Program-made: the position numbers and the translations under genes
Notes under the pieces: generated by a model
What the model was told of the DNA's origin: nothing
Seen by the model: only the letters and a program-made list of their open reading frames with translations
Database searches by the model: none
Assembly (NCBI RefSeq): GCF_045291545.1
Contig: NZ_CP149514.1
Span: 1,426,001 to 1,490,000 of the forward strand
Source: Gallaecimonas sp045291545
Lineage (GTDB): Bacteria; Pseudomonadota; Gammaproteobacteria; Enterobacterales; Gallaecimonadaceae
Direction: 5' to 3'
Length of the DNA stretch: 64,000 nt
Part shown: positions 25,182-32,861 of the stretch, one piece after another
Layout: each line of letters begins with the position of its first letter
Position numbering within the stretch: position 1 is the first letter of the stretch

Positions 25182-25438
25182 GCGGCCTCCTGAGCGCGAA
25201 TAAACGCCGCCAAACTGGCAACGCTGGCAAAATGCGATTTAGTGTCACTGGCATTAGCATCAATTTTGACGCCATATCGTTTTTGAATGGCCAACCCCAG
25301 CTCCAACGCATCAATCGAATCCAACCCCAACCCGTCGCCAAACAGCGCCGCATCAGTGTCAATATCATCCTCGCGGACGTCTTCAAGTTCCAAGCTGCTG
25401 ATAATCAGCGTCTTCAATTCGGTTTCCAGATTGGTCAT
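25178..25438 (-). CDS. Acyl carrier protein, APE cluster (first)
   Basis: An 86-residue ACP, with modification serine in GDGLGLDSIDALELGL. It differs enough from its neighbour that the two probably take different roles (starter and extender carrier). Its start lies 56 bases inside the acyltransferase frame, an unusually long overlap. Confidence 0.94.
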   Translation of the reverse strand: MTNLETELKTLIISSLELEDVREDDIDTDAALFGDGLGLDSIDALELGLAIQKRYGVKIDANASDTKSHFASVASLAAFIRAQEAA

Positions 25439-26207
25439 CTGTCTTATTTTCCTTGGTTAATACACTCGCCAGGTAGCGTGTCAGCGCTCTTGCCGGCGAG
25501 GCCGTACAGGCGTCGTTGCCAAAAAAACGTTCAGGCGCGATTGGCTCCCCTACTGAGGCTGTCAGCTGAAAGGGGCGTCTGGGCACTTGATACCAAGCGG
25601 TCTGTTTCGTCAACGTGCGGGGCGTCACGTCAAGATTAACGGGTAATAACGGGTACTGGCTTTTCAACGCCAGCTGCGCCGCACCACGGGTCAGGGGGTT
25701 CAGGGCAACGTTGGGCTCCGTTCGCGTTCCTTCCGGGAAAATGATCAGTGAGAAGCCTTCATCAAGGCTGTCTTTGGCGGCTGCAATTAATGCTTCACCC
25801 TGGTGCTGGTTACTGATGTAGCCAGTAGCCCGCACAACTCCTCGCATAAAAGGATTTTTCCAAATACTGGCTTTGACCACGCAATCGGCCTTAGGCATGT
25901 GGGCAATCAGCAGTACCACATCCAGTAACGAAGGATGATTGGCAACAACGATGCAGGGTTGGTGGTTAAGTGCGAGCTCGTCATCGACCCCGTAGCGGCA
26001 GACCCCCAGCCATTGCAAACCATTCAGGAAAAAACGAAAGCTCCGTGACACCGCCGCTCTGGCGACGATTTTACGCTGGTGTTCGCTTTTATAGCGCAGG
26101 CTGATCAAAGGAAAGATGGTCAGGCTCAAAGCAATACCACCAAGCCCAAAAGCCGTAAATGCCATGCCGGTAGCAACAATTCGCCACAGGCGATTCAGCG
26201 TTGCCAT
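25383..26207 (-). CDS. 1-acyl-glycerol-3-phosphate-type acyltransferase, APE cluster
   Basis: A 274-residue PlsC-type acyltransferase: NHPSLLDVV is the HX4D motif, FPEGTRTEPN the glycerophosphate-binding motif, LLPVNLDV the later block. An N-terminal membrane helix (TGMAFTAFGLGGIALSLTIF) anchors it. The ATG at 26207 has AAGGAG five bases upstream and is preferred over the GTG two codons earlier. The last 18 residues share bases with the start of the first ACP in another frame. Such acyltransferases attach the polyene to a lipid carrier. Confidence 0.88.
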   Translation of the reverse strand: MATLNRLWRIVATGMAFTAFGLGGIALSLTIFPLISLRYKSEHQRKIVARAAVSRSFRFFLNGLQWLGVCRYGVDDELALNHQPCIVVANHPSLLDVVLLIAHMPKADCVVKASIWKNPFMRGVVRATGYISNQHQGEALIAAAKDSLDEGFSLIIFPEGTRTEPNVALNPLTRGAAQLALKSQYPLLPVNLDVTPRTLTKQTAWYQVPRRPFQLTASVGEPIAPERFFGNDACTASPARALTRYLASVLTKENKTDDQSGNRIEDADYQQLGT

Positions 26208-26911
26208 TGCCACTCCTTACCGTTGCACTGCAAAGTACCACTACTATTGCTGGCTAACAGCCCTGCCATTTGCATTGCCAGGGGTAAATACCCTGTTTGC
26301 GCTGAGCGGTTGTCAGAACGGGCAACAGTGATATCACTCCCCCGCACCAACCTGACAGCCAGGGCGTGATCGACCTGTTCACCGTCCATGTAAGAGCCAT
26401 ACGGCGCTGGTACGGATTGCTCTCCTGCCACCAGCAACACTTCGTCAGCCCCTTCAGCCAGTGTGGCATAGGCCTCAACCAACCCTAAAATCAAGCTGTC
26501 ATCATCACCAACCACAACATTCGCCGGTGCCTGATCAGCCCGCAATATGCCAAAAAGACCCGCTGCAGCATTGTGTACTGACAGACTAAAATGCGTCGGA
26601 GATAGGGGTTCAGATTGCCCAAGAGAGGTTAGTAACTGGAAGGTGCGGTGCAACTCGCCATGGCGGCAGGCGAAGACAACAGGCAGGCTGTCATCCCCTA
26701 TCACTTCTTTAGCGCAGGCTAATTGCATCCGCGTCAGTAATGACAAGCGGCGCCGCTGCGCAGCGGGAACCCAACTGACATCTGGCCCTTCGGCTGGCTC
26801 CTTGCCCGGCGCAGGTAATACTGAACCGGCCTGCTGATGCCAGTCACGCCATTGTGATGCCAACTGGAACCCTGGCGCCCATGCGGCCCACTTATTGACC
26901 GAGAACTGCAT
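26195..26911 (-). CDS. Beta-ketoacyl synthase chain-length-factor-like protein, APE cluster
   Basis: A 238-residue, half-size thiolase-fold protein, opening MQFSVNKWAAWAPGFQLAS, as in the ketoacyl-synthase-like proteins at the head of aryl polyene clusters (PF13723 type, ApeC-like). Where a ketosynthase has its cysteine it has SVHNAAAGLFG, so it is not catalytic and probably acts as chain-length factor to a full KS. The ATG at 26911 is 10 bases after AGGAGG and overlaps the stop of a tiny upstream frame; a TTG at 26914 is possible. Confidence 0.85.
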   Translation of the reverse strand: MQFSVNKWAAWAPGFQLASQWRDWHQQAGSVLPAPGKEPAEGPDVSWVPAAQRRRLSLLTRMQLACAKEVIGDDSLPVVFACRHGELHRTFQLLTSLGQSEPLSPTHFSLSVHNAAAGLFGILRADQAPANVVVGDDDSLILGLVEAYATLAEGADEVLLVAGEQSVPAPYGSYMDGEQVDHALAVRLVRGSDITVARSDNRSAQTGYLPLAMQMAGLLASNSSGTLQCNGKEWQWQR

Positions 26912-27015
26912 CAACACATGGCCTCCTGAGTCTTCAGGGTACTAACGGTGCCCCTGAAGCGCACTTCACTAAGGCCATTGTCACTCATTGCCAAGCTGAA
27001 TACTTCCACATCCAT
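26911..27015 (-). CDS. Possible 34-residue leader or small APE protein
   Basis: A short frame MDVEVFSLAMSDNGLSEVRF with GAGGGA six bases upstream, ending in TGATG, where its TGA overlaps the ATG of the chain-length-factor gene. An extended start at 27039 is possible but its AAGGA abuts the ATG. The start/stop overlap suggests translational coupling. No family is recognised; it may be a leader peptide or simply the remains of a longer gene. Confidence 0.3.
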   Translation of the reverse strand: MDVEVFSLAMSDNGLSEVRFRGTVSTLKTQEAMC

Positions 27016-27103
27016 CCATTCCCTCTTCGCGCTCCTCATTCCTTGCGAAGAAGTCGTCAAACTGCAGCCCGAAGAAAGACCAGCCATAAATTTTTACCAG
27101 TGC

Positions 27104-27679
27104 CTAGGGCGCAGGCGATTCTAGCAAATATTCATCTGCCATTAATACCGGGCTTTGCCATTTTGGCCGTGAATTTGTGACGCAGGCAATAGACATGAAC
27201 AAGGGGTGTTGTGATGTGTAGCTGTACAGGTACTGCCCAGATGGCAGCTTCAGCTGCCCACGGTGTTGCCGGATATCCTTGCCACTGATATCAACAACTC
27301 CCGTTTTCAAGGCAGCTTCAAAAGTACACCAGCGCCCGTAGAACTGTTGTTCAGGCCAGTCAAACTGTGCCGCCATCGCAGCCAAAGGGCGGCCGGGTTT
27401 CACAACTTCCACATCGATACCCACCGGGTTAAAGGCGGCCGCAGCAGCAACCCAATCACCACTATGCGACAGGCTGATGTAAGCCTCTGCATGAACGGGG
27501 GCGCCGGCCGCATTACGCTTTAGCTCGTCGTTACTGACAGGTCTTTGCAGTAGCCGGCTCAGTACCATCACCCCCAGTATTTGGGCACCATGTCGCTGTT
27601 GCGCCCGCTTGCTCTGACCCAACGAAAGATATGAAGATAAAAAGCCGAGATGGCAGCGACTATACAAAACTGATGCCAT
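27104..27679 (-). CDS. 4'-phosphopantetheinyl transferase (Sfp/AcpT type) at head of APE cluster
   Basis: A 191-residue holo-ACP synthase of the Sfp/AcpT superfamily. YISLSHSGDW, then NPVGIDVEVVKPGR with the Mg-binding Asp-x-Glu, and WCTFEAALKTG, which stands for the W-x-x-KEA-x-x-K motif with Thr-Phe in place of the usual K. It would add the phosphopantetheine arm to the two cluster ACPs. The ATG at 27679 is preferred to the TTG at 27700; neither has a strong ribosome site. It is divergent from folM, and the ECF-type promoter of folM lies directly next to its start. Confidence 0.87.
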   Translation of the reverse strand: MASVLYSRCHLGFLSSYLSLGQSKRAQQRHGAQILGVMVLSRLLQRPVSNDELKRNAAGAPVHAEAYISLSHSGDWVAAAAAFNPVGIDVEVVKPGRPLAAMAAQFDWPEQQFYGRWCTFEAALKTGVVDISGKDIRQHRGQLKLPSGQYLYSYTSQHPLFMSIACVTNSRPKWQSPVLMADEYLLESPAP

Positions 27680-27683
27680 GTGG

Positions 27684-27713
27684 TGATCCAAGAAGTGCAA
27701 GCAGGTAGTATGA
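27684..27713 (+). promoter_or_regulatory. Predicted ECF-sigma (RpoE/ChrR-type) promoter of folM-folE
   Basis: TGATCC (27684-27689), 18-base spacer, GTATGA (27708-27713), 35 bases before the folM ATG. The same TGATCC-N17/18-GTA arrangement precedes the glutathione peroxidase and the sigma factor genes. TGATCC is the known -35 element of ChrR-partnered sigma factors. Confidence 0.6.
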
Positions 27714-27747
27714 CGTCCAGTTTGACCGCTACTGTAGAGAAAGCCAA

Positions 27748-28443
27748 ATGACGGCTCACCCCGTGCTGATCACCGGCGCTGCCCAGCGCGTCGGTCTGCA
27801 TCTGGTTAACCGCCTGTTGGACGCCGGTTACCCGGTGATAATGACATACCGCACACCACGCCCGGTACTGACCGAGCTGCGTGAGCGCGGTGTCACCTGC
27901 CTGCAGGCCGACTTTGCCGATGATGAAGGCATTAAAGCGCTGGCCACGGCTCTGGCCGGGCAAAAACTCAGTGCCATTATTCATAATGCATCAAGCTGGG
28001 AGCTCGATGGCGAAATCGCCGAAGCCGGTCAGCATTTTGATGCCATGATGCAGGTACACGCCAAAACGCCTTACCTGCTCAACCGGCACCTGGCCGAGCA
28101 GATTGTTGATGGTGGCAGTATCATCCACATCACCGATTACACCGTCGAGCGTGGCAGCGATAAACACATGGCTTATGTGGCATCCAAGGCGGCACTGGCC
28201 AGCCTGACCCTGTCGTTTGCCAAACAGCTCGGCCCCCGGCTGCGGGTCAATGCCATTGCCCCGAGCCTGATCATCTTTAACGAGGATGACGATCCGGATT
28301 ATAAAGCCCGCACCCTGGCGAAATCGGTCATGGGTATTGAGCCGGGCTGCGAAGAAATCTGGCTCGCTATCCATTACCTGTTAACCAGTCACTATGTTAC
28401 CGGCCGCACCCTGCACGTGGACGGTGGCCGACACATCCGCTAA
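27748..28443 (+). CDS. folM: Dihydromonapterin reductase / pteridine reductase FolM
   Basis: A 231-residue short-chain dehydrogenase of the pteridine-reductase group: PVLITGAAQRVGLHLVNRLL (cofactor loop; the Arg after GAAQ is typical), IHNASSW, Tyr in YVASKAALASLTLSFAKQ, and NAIAPSLIIFNEDD. FolM makes tetrahydromonapterin and can reduce dihydrofolate. It is followed 11 bases on by folE, which supplies the dihydroneopterin precursor, so the pair is a pterin cofactor operon. Confidence 0.92.
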   Translation: MTAHPVLITGAAQRVGLHLVNRLLDAGYPVIMTYRTPRPVLTELRERGVTCLQADFADDEGIKALATALAGQKLSAIIHNASSWELDGEIAEAGQHFDAMMQVHAKTPYLLNRHLAEQIVDGGSIIHITDYTVERGSDKHMAYVASKAALASLTLSFAKQLGPRLRVNAIAPSLIIFNEDDDPDYKARTLAKSVMGIEPGCEEIWLAIHYLLTSHYVTGRTLHVDGGRHIR

Positions 28444-28454
28444 GAGAGTGTTTC

Positions 28455-29012
28455 ATGAGCGAACAATTGGCTAAACATTATCACGCCATCATCAGCGGCC
28501 TGGGCGAAAACCCGGAGCGTGAGGGTCTGCAAAAAACCCCCGAGCGGGCTGCCAAAGCAATGCAATTTTTGACCAAGGGCTATCATGAGTCTTTAGAAGA
28601 GCTGGTCAATGGTGCCGTATTTAGCTCTGACAATGACGAAATGGTCGTGGTCAAGGATATCGAGCTGTATTCATTGTGTGAGCATCACCTGCTGCCCTTT
28701 GTAGGCCGCGCCCATATTGCCTACCTGCCCGATGGCAAAGTACTTGGCCTGTCCAAGTTTGCCCGCATTGTCGATATGTTTGCCCGCCGCTTGCAGATCC
28801 AGGAAAACCTGACCCGGGAAATTGCCCTGGCGGTCCAGGAGGTCACCGGTGCCAAAGGTGTCGGTGTGATCATTGAAGCCAAGCACATGTGCATGATGAT
28901 GCGCGGCGTTGAAAAACAGAACAGCTCAATGCGCTCCAGCGTTATGCTTGGCCAGCTAAGGGATTGCTTTAATACAAGAAATGAGTTTTTAAGCCTGGTA
29001 TTAAAAGGCTAA
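28455..29012 (+). CDS. folE: GTP cyclohydrolase I, FolE
   Basis: A 185-residue type I GTP cyclohydrolase: LYSLCEHHLLPFVGRAHIAY contains the zinc Cys and active-site His pair, KVLGLSKFARIVDMFARRLQ the central block, and AKHMCMMMRGVEKQNSSM the second zinc Cys. It catalyses the first step to folate and monapterin. It is slightly shorter than the E. coli enzyme (222) because the N-terminal extension is absent. A strong terminator follows. Confidence 0.95.
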   Translation: MSEQLAKHYHAIISGLGENPEREGLQKTPERAAKAMQFLTKGYHESLEELVNGAVFSSDNDEMVVVKDIELYSLCEHHLLPFVGRAHIAYLPDGKVLGLSKFARIVDMFARRLQIQENLTREIALAVQEVTGAKGVGVIIEAKHMCMMMRGVEKQNSSMRSSVMLGQLRDCFNTRNEFLSLVLKG

Positions 29013-29046
29013 ACAAAAACCCCGGCCTGGTGCCGGGGTTTTTGTT
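29012..29046. terminator. Bidirectional terminator after folE
   Basis: AACAAAAACCCCGGC, loop CTGGT, GCCGGGGTTTTTGTT: a 15-bp perfect stem with A- and T-runs on the two sides, working on both strands. It closes folM-folE from the left; the SDR gene that ends at 29157 converges on it from the right. Confidence 0.93.
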
Positions 29047-29156
29047 GCTCAGCACTGATTAAAATTAACGCAATATAAACAACGCCCCGCAGTCGTGGCT
29101 TGCCCTTCTCGGCCCAGATGTTATCCACAGCTTTGCCCCCAGCTTTTGTTGATATC

Positions 29157-29885
29157 CTACCAACCGATCGCCTTAGCGTCCCAGTCCCAAAAACCGCCGT
29201 GGTGCTGAGGGCCTGCCTTGGCCAGTAGGGCCAACAGCCGTTCGGCCACAAAGGTGGGCGTAAAGAGCTTCGCCGGCGGCACTCTGGCCTGAAACGGCTC
29301 GGATAGCTCAGTATCGGTAGTGCCAGGGTGGAAGGTCAGCAGATACATGGCCGGTAGCCGCCGCCCCAGTTCAATGGCCAGGGTGCGGTTGAGCTGGTTC
29401 TGGCTGGCTTTGGCGGCGCGGTAGCTGTACCAACCGCCCAGGTGATTGTCACTGATGGAGCCAACCCGTGCCGAAAAGTGGCAAATCAGCCCCTGCCCGG
29501 CCAGTTTCAGTGACGGCCACAATGCCGCAACTGTCAGGGCCGGCGCAAAAGCGTTTACCTGGTGGCTGGCCATCAGACTTTGCTCATTCAGCTCCTCCAG
29601 GCGCTTTTCCGGCTGCAATGTTGAGTTATGTAGCAGGCCAACGGTGTTTATTAGTAAATGGCACGGCCGCCCGGCCATGGTTTCAGCCAGCCGGCGGCGA
29701 CCAGTATCAGTACTGATATCAGCCGCCAGTGCTTGCCCAACAGGGCTGTTGCCATGGCGGCTAACGGTTACCAGATCTTTTATCTGCGGCTGCTCTAGCA
29801 GAGCTTTGGCCACCGCCAGGCCGATGCCCCGGCTGGCACCAACCACAACGGCCGTACTTGCTGCCGGTAACGACGAAAAAACCAT
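29157..29885 (-). CDS. SDR-family oxidoreductase (C-factor/CsgA-like)
   Basis: A 242-residue SDR protein: AVVVGASRGIGLAVAKALL loop, NTVGLL in place of the NAG motif, and YSYRAAKASQNQLNRTLAIE with the YxxxK pair. This shape, with a modified NAG and the FHPGTTDTELSEPFQARVPP stretch, is that of the C-factor group. These proteins recur in photolyase/RpoE-ChrR neighbourhoods of marine gammaproteobacteria. The gene is divergent from the glutathione peroxidase, and GGAG lies close before its ATG. Confidence 0.85.
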   Translation of the reverse strand: MVFSSLPAASTAVVVGASRGIGLAVAKALLEQPQIKDLVTVSRHGNSPVGQALAADISTDTGRRRLAETMAGRPCHLLINTVGLLHNSTLQPEKRLEELNEQSLMASHQVNAFAPALTVAALWPSLKLAGQGLICHFSARVGSISDNHLGGWYSYRAAKASQNQLNRTLAIELGRRLPAMYLLTFHPGTTDTELSEPFQARVPPAKLFTPTFVAERLLALLAKAGPQHHGGFWDWDAKAIGW

Positions 29886-29894
29886 GACGACTCC

Positions 29895-29924
29895 TGATCC
29901 AAGGCTTACTGTTAACCCGTACGC
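29895..29924 (+). promoter_or_regulatory. Predicted ECF-sigma promoter of the glutathione peroxidase gene
   Basis: TGATCC (29895-29900), 18-base spacer, GTACGC (29919-29924), about 27 bases before the gene's ATG. The first nine bases TGATCCAAG are identical to those before folM. Confidence 0.6.
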
Positions 29925-29950
29925 AACAACTACCGTCAGGAGTTCACCTC

Positions 29951-30493
29951 ATGCGAAAAACACTGCTTTGCCTGCTGGCCTTATCGCTCAGCACGCCAGT
30001 TATGGCCGCCAATAGCTGCCCGGACACCCTCAAGTTCGTCAAGCGCAAGCTCAATTCCGAACAAACCGTTAACCTCTGCCAGGCCTATCAGGGCAAGACC
30101 TTGCTGATCGTCAATACCGCCAGCTATTGCGGTTACACGCCGCAGTTCAAAGGTCTAGAGGCTCTTTACAGCGAGTACAAGGACAAGGGGCTGGTGATCC
30201 TCGGCTTCCCTTCTGATGATTTCAACCAGGAAGCCGATAACGAAAAAACCACCGCTGACGTTTGCTTTACCAAGTACAAAGTGCAGTTCCCAATGTTTGA
30301 AAAACTGCACGTCAAAGGCGCCGATGCCGACCCGCTGTACCGCATTCTGGCTCGAGAGGCGGATAACCAATCTCCCAAGTGGAATTTTTATAAATACCTG
30401 GTGGGCAAAGACGGCAAGGTAATAGCGCTTTTTCCCAGCAAAGTTAAACCAAGCAGTGAAGCGCTGCGTAATGCCATAGACAAAGCACTTTAA
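29951..30493 (+). CDS. Exported glutathione peroxidase-like protein
   Basis: A 180-residue peroxidase with an N-terminal signal peptide MRKTLLCLLALSLSTPVMAA (cleavage near residue 19). The peroxidatic cysteine is Cys60 in NTASYCGYTPQF, and KWNFYKYLVG carries the Trp-Asn pair. The usual glutamine block (FPCNQFG) is altered to GFPSDDFNQE, so the catalytic tetrad is atypical. Two further cysteines (Cys23 and Cys43) may form a periplasmic disulfide. It would reduce lipid or hydrogen peroxides outside the cytoplasm, matching the stress neighbourhood. It is followed by a terminator-like hairpin and the photolyase gene. Confidence 0.88.
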   Translation: MRKTLLCLLALSLSTPVMAANSCPDTLKFVKRKLNSEQTVNLCQAYQGKTLLIVNTASYCGYTPQFKGLEALYSEYKDKGLVILGFPSDDFNQEADNEKTTADVCFTKYKVQFPMFEKLHVKGADADPLYRILAREADNQSPKWNFYKYLVGKDGKVIALFPSKVKPSSEALRNAIDKAL

Positions 30494-30505
30494 CCATCCC
30501 TTTGT

Positions 30506-30530
30506 GGCGGGCCTGGCCCGCCTTCTTTTT
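30506..30530 (+). terminator. Hairpin and T-run directly before the photolyase start
   Basis: GGCGGGC, loop CTG, GCCCGCC, then TTCTTTTT running into the ATG at 30531. It is shaped like a rho-independent terminator of the peroxidase gene. It leaves no room for a ribosome site, so photolyase translation would depend on read-through and a leader-poor start. Confidence 0.7.
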
Positions 30531-32060
30531 ATGAATAAACTGATTTTGGTGCTGGGCGATCAGCTCAGCGATGACCTGGCCAGCCTGCGCCAGTACCAGC
30601 AAGGTGATCTGGTGCTGATGGCAGAGGTCATGGACGAGGCCACCTACAGCCCACACCACAAGAAAAAGCTGGCGCTGGTATTCAGTGCCATGCGCCACTT
30701 TGCCAAGCGCCTGCAAAAAGCAGGTATAAAAGTCCGCTACCGTACGCTCGATAACACTGCCGCTTCCCTTGAAGCGGAAGTCGCATTGGCGTTACAAGCC
30801 ACCGGTCTGGGTGCCGTACTACTGACTGAGCCGGGTGAGTGGCGTTTGCTGGACGTCATGACAAACTGGCAAGAACGCCTGCAGGTGCCGGTAACGATAT
30901 TGGATGACGATCGTTTTTTCGTATCCCGCCAGCAATTTTCCCGTTGGGCCGAAGGCCGTAAAGCCTGGCGTATGGAACACTTCTACCGGGCCCAGCGCCG
31001 CGCCACCGGTATCCTGATGGCCGGCAATGAACCGGTTGGTGGCAAATGGAATTATGACCACGACAATCGCCAGGGTTTCAATGACACCGTACCCCCACGC
31101 CCAACGCTACCCACTTGCCCGCCCGATACCATTACCGAAGCCGTACTAGCGCTGGTCGAAAGCCGCTTTGCTGACCATATGGGCACTCTGCGACCCTTTG
31201 ATTTTCCGGTGACCCGTGCCCAAGCCGAGGCCGAGCTGGCGCATTTTATTGCCTACCGCCTGCCCCACTTTGGCAACTGGCAGGACGCCATGGCCGTTGG
31301 CGAAGACTGGCTGTTCCACTCACGGTTATCACCGCTCATCAACCTCGGGCTGCTGTCACCACGGGAAGCCTGCCAGGCCGCCGAAGCTGCCTATCATGCC
31401 GGCACTGCACCGCTTAATGCAGTGGAGGGCTTTATTCGCCAGATCCTCGGTTGGCGCGAATACGTGCGGGGTGTCTACTGGACGCAAATGCCCGATTACA
31501 AAAACAAAAATGCGCTGGCCAGCCACCGGCCACTGCCAGATTTGTACTGGACCGGCAAAACCCGGATGCGCTGCATGGCTGAAGCACTACGAAACAGCCT
31601 TGATAACGGCTATGCCCACCACATTCAGCGGCTGATGATCACCGGAAACTTTGCACTGATTGCCGGCTTGTCAGTGAAAGATATCTGCAACTGGTATTTA
31701 GCGGTGTATCTGGACGCCTACGAATGGGTGGAGTTGCCCAACACCCTGGGCATGGTCATGCACGCCGATCATGGTTTGATGGCATCAAAGCCCTATGCCG
31801 CCTCCGGCAAGTACATTCAGCGCATGTCCAACTACTGCGAGCACTGCTCCTTTGATGTAAAGCAACTTACCGGCGCCAAAGCCTGCCCGTTCAATGCCTT
31901 TTACTGGCATTTTTTGCTGCGCAACCGGGCTAATTTGGAAAACAATCCGCGTATGGCCATGCCCTATCGCACGCTGGCCCGCTGGGGTGCGCCCAAGCTC
32001 GAGGCCATCGAACAACAGGCACAATCTCTGTGGCGACGACTCGACAACGGCGAGCTGTGA
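30531..32060 (+). CDS. phrB: Iron-sulfur bacterial cryptochrome/(6-4) photolyase (FeS-BCP/PhrB type)
   Basis: A 509-residue photolyase of the FeS-BCP class. It has the Rossmann antenna domain (LILVLGDQLSDDL) and an FAD helical domain. The four cluster cysteines are Cys348, Cys436, Cys439 and Cys452 (RMRCMAEA, YCEHCSF, KACPFN); the spacing 88-3-13 equals that of the Agrobacterium PhrB. It repairs UV (6-4) lesions using FAD, with a lumazine-type antenna. The ATG at 30531 agrees with the family start MNKLILVLGDQLS. It is a known target of RpoE/ChrR systems, and the sigma-factor pair is just downstream. Confidence 0.95.
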   Translation: MNKLILVLGDQLSDDLASLRQYQQGDLVLMAEVMDEATYSPHHKKKLALVFSAMRHFAKRLQKAGIKVRYRTLDNTAASLEAEVALALQATGLGAVLLTEPGEWRLLDVMTNWQERLQVPVTILDDDRFFVSRQQFSRWAEGRKAWRMEHFYRAQRRATGILMAGNEPVGGKWNYDHDNRQGFNDTVPPRPTLPTCPPDTITEAVLALVESRFADHMGTLRPFDFPVTRAQAEAELAHFIAYRLPHFGNWQDAMAVGEDWLFHSRLSPLINLGLLSPREACQAAEAAYHAGTAPLNAVEGFIRQILGWREYVRGVYWTQMPDYKNKNALASHRPLPDLYWTGKTRMRCMAEALRNSLDNGYAHHIQRLMITGNFALIAGLSVKDICNWYLAVYLDAYEWVELPNTLGMVMHADHGLMASKPYAASGKYIQRMSNYCEHCSFDVKQLTGAKACPFNAFYWHFLLRNRANLENNPRMAMPYRTLARWGAPKLEAIEQQAQSLWRRLDNGEL

Positions 32061-32188
32061 TGCCAGAAAAGATCTGTCCGGTGTGCCAGCGGCCGTTTCG
32101 TTGACGCCGTATGTGGGCCCGTGACTGGGACAACGTCAAATACTGCTCTGAACGTTGCCGTAGGCAACCGGTGATCCATCGCCAATGA
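32060..32188 (+). pseudogene. DUF2256 zinc-ribbon gene broken by a TGA codon
   Basis: Overlapping the photolyase stop (TGATG), the frame reads MPEKICPVCQRPFR, stop, then RRMWARDWDNVKYCSERCRR. DUF2256 proteins read CPVC-x-RPF-x-WRKKW, so the TGA at 32102-32104 replaces the conserved Trp codon TGG. Everything else, including both CxxC-type knuckles, is intact. The frame is 42 codons in length, the usual family size. It is either a recent nonsense mutation or a sequencing error; the family nearly always lies beside cryptochrome/photolyase genes. Confidence 0.85.
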
Positions 32189-32200
32189 AGCTGCGTAGAG
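32172..32200 (+). promoter_or_regulatory. Predicted autoregulated ECF promoter of rpoE-chrR
   Basis: TGATCC (32172-32177), 17-base spacer, GTAGAG (32195-32200), inside the 3' end of the broken DUF2256 frame. Transcription would start about 35 bases before the ATG at 32241. ECF sigma genes of this type normally control their own operon. Confidence 0.6.
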
Positions 32201-32240
32201 ATTGAAATACCGCGGCTGCGACGTGCCCCTGGGAGGAAAA

Positions 32241-32861
32241 ATGGCGACTTTCGCGCTCGGCAAAGCAGGATATACTGGCGCTACAACACGCCAACAGGCA
32301 GTAGCTAACGTGGATAATGATGCTTTGGCAGAAGATCTGGCCCGTATCGGCGGTTCACGCTGCAAGGCCGCTTTTGCCCGCGTTTTTAAATACTTCGCAC
32401 CACGGCTCAAAGCGTTCGGTTTCAAACAGTTCAAAAACGAGCAGCAAGCACTGGAGCTGGTACAAGAAACGCTGCTGATCATCTGGAACAAAGCACACCT
32501 GTACGATCCGCAAAAAGCCGCGGTGAGTACCTGGGTGTACCGGGTGGCCCGAAATCAAAGCTACGACATGATGCGCCGCCAGGCTTCCCGCCCTGACATT
32601 CTCAGTGGCGACGACCTGTGGCCACTGGAAAACCACGAAGCCGAGCAACAACCCGCCGATGAAACCATTCTGACCGAGCAAACCCTGGCCAGTCTGGCCA
32701 TTTTGCCAGAGCCGCAACGCCAGGTGATTGAACGTATCTACGTCAACGATATGACCCAACAAGAAGCGGCCGACGATTTAGGTATTCCCCTGGGCACCGT
32801 GAAATCACGGGTGCGCCTGGCGCTGGAAAGGCTCAAGGAGCATTTGCATCGTGAACACTAA
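32241..32861 (+). CDS. rpoE: ECF RNA polymerase sigma factor (RpoE of the ChrR type, ECF11)
   Basis: An ECF sigma factor (206 residues from this start). Region 2 includes FKYFAPRLKAFGFKQFKNEQ and LLIIWNKAHLYDPQKAAVST, region 4 includes YVNDMTQQEAADDLGIPLG with helix-turn-helix LGTVKSRVRLALERL. Start: ATG 32241 has GGGAGG four bases upstream, but gives a 23-residue extension; a GTG at 32310 (DNDALAEDLARIGG) is closer to family length. It is the photo-oxidative stress sigma, held in check by the ChrR protein encoded by the next gene, which it overlaps by 11 bases. Confidence 0.9.
   Translation: MATFALGKAGYTGATTRQQAVANVDNDALAEDLARIGGSRCKAAFARVFKYFAPRLKAFGFKQFKNEQQALELVQETLLIIWNKAHLYDPQKAAVSTWVYRVARNQSYDMMRRQASRPDILSGDDLWPLENHEAEQQPADETILTEQTLASLAILPEPQRQVIERIYVNDMTQQEAADDLGIPLGTVKSRVRLALERLKEHLHREH

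Noticed and set aside
29121..29129. TTATCCACA, a perfect DnaA-box sequence near the SDR gene
   Set aside because: A single 9-mer with no cluster of further boxes, no AT-rich unwinding region and no dnaA/dnaN context; expected by chance in 64 kb.
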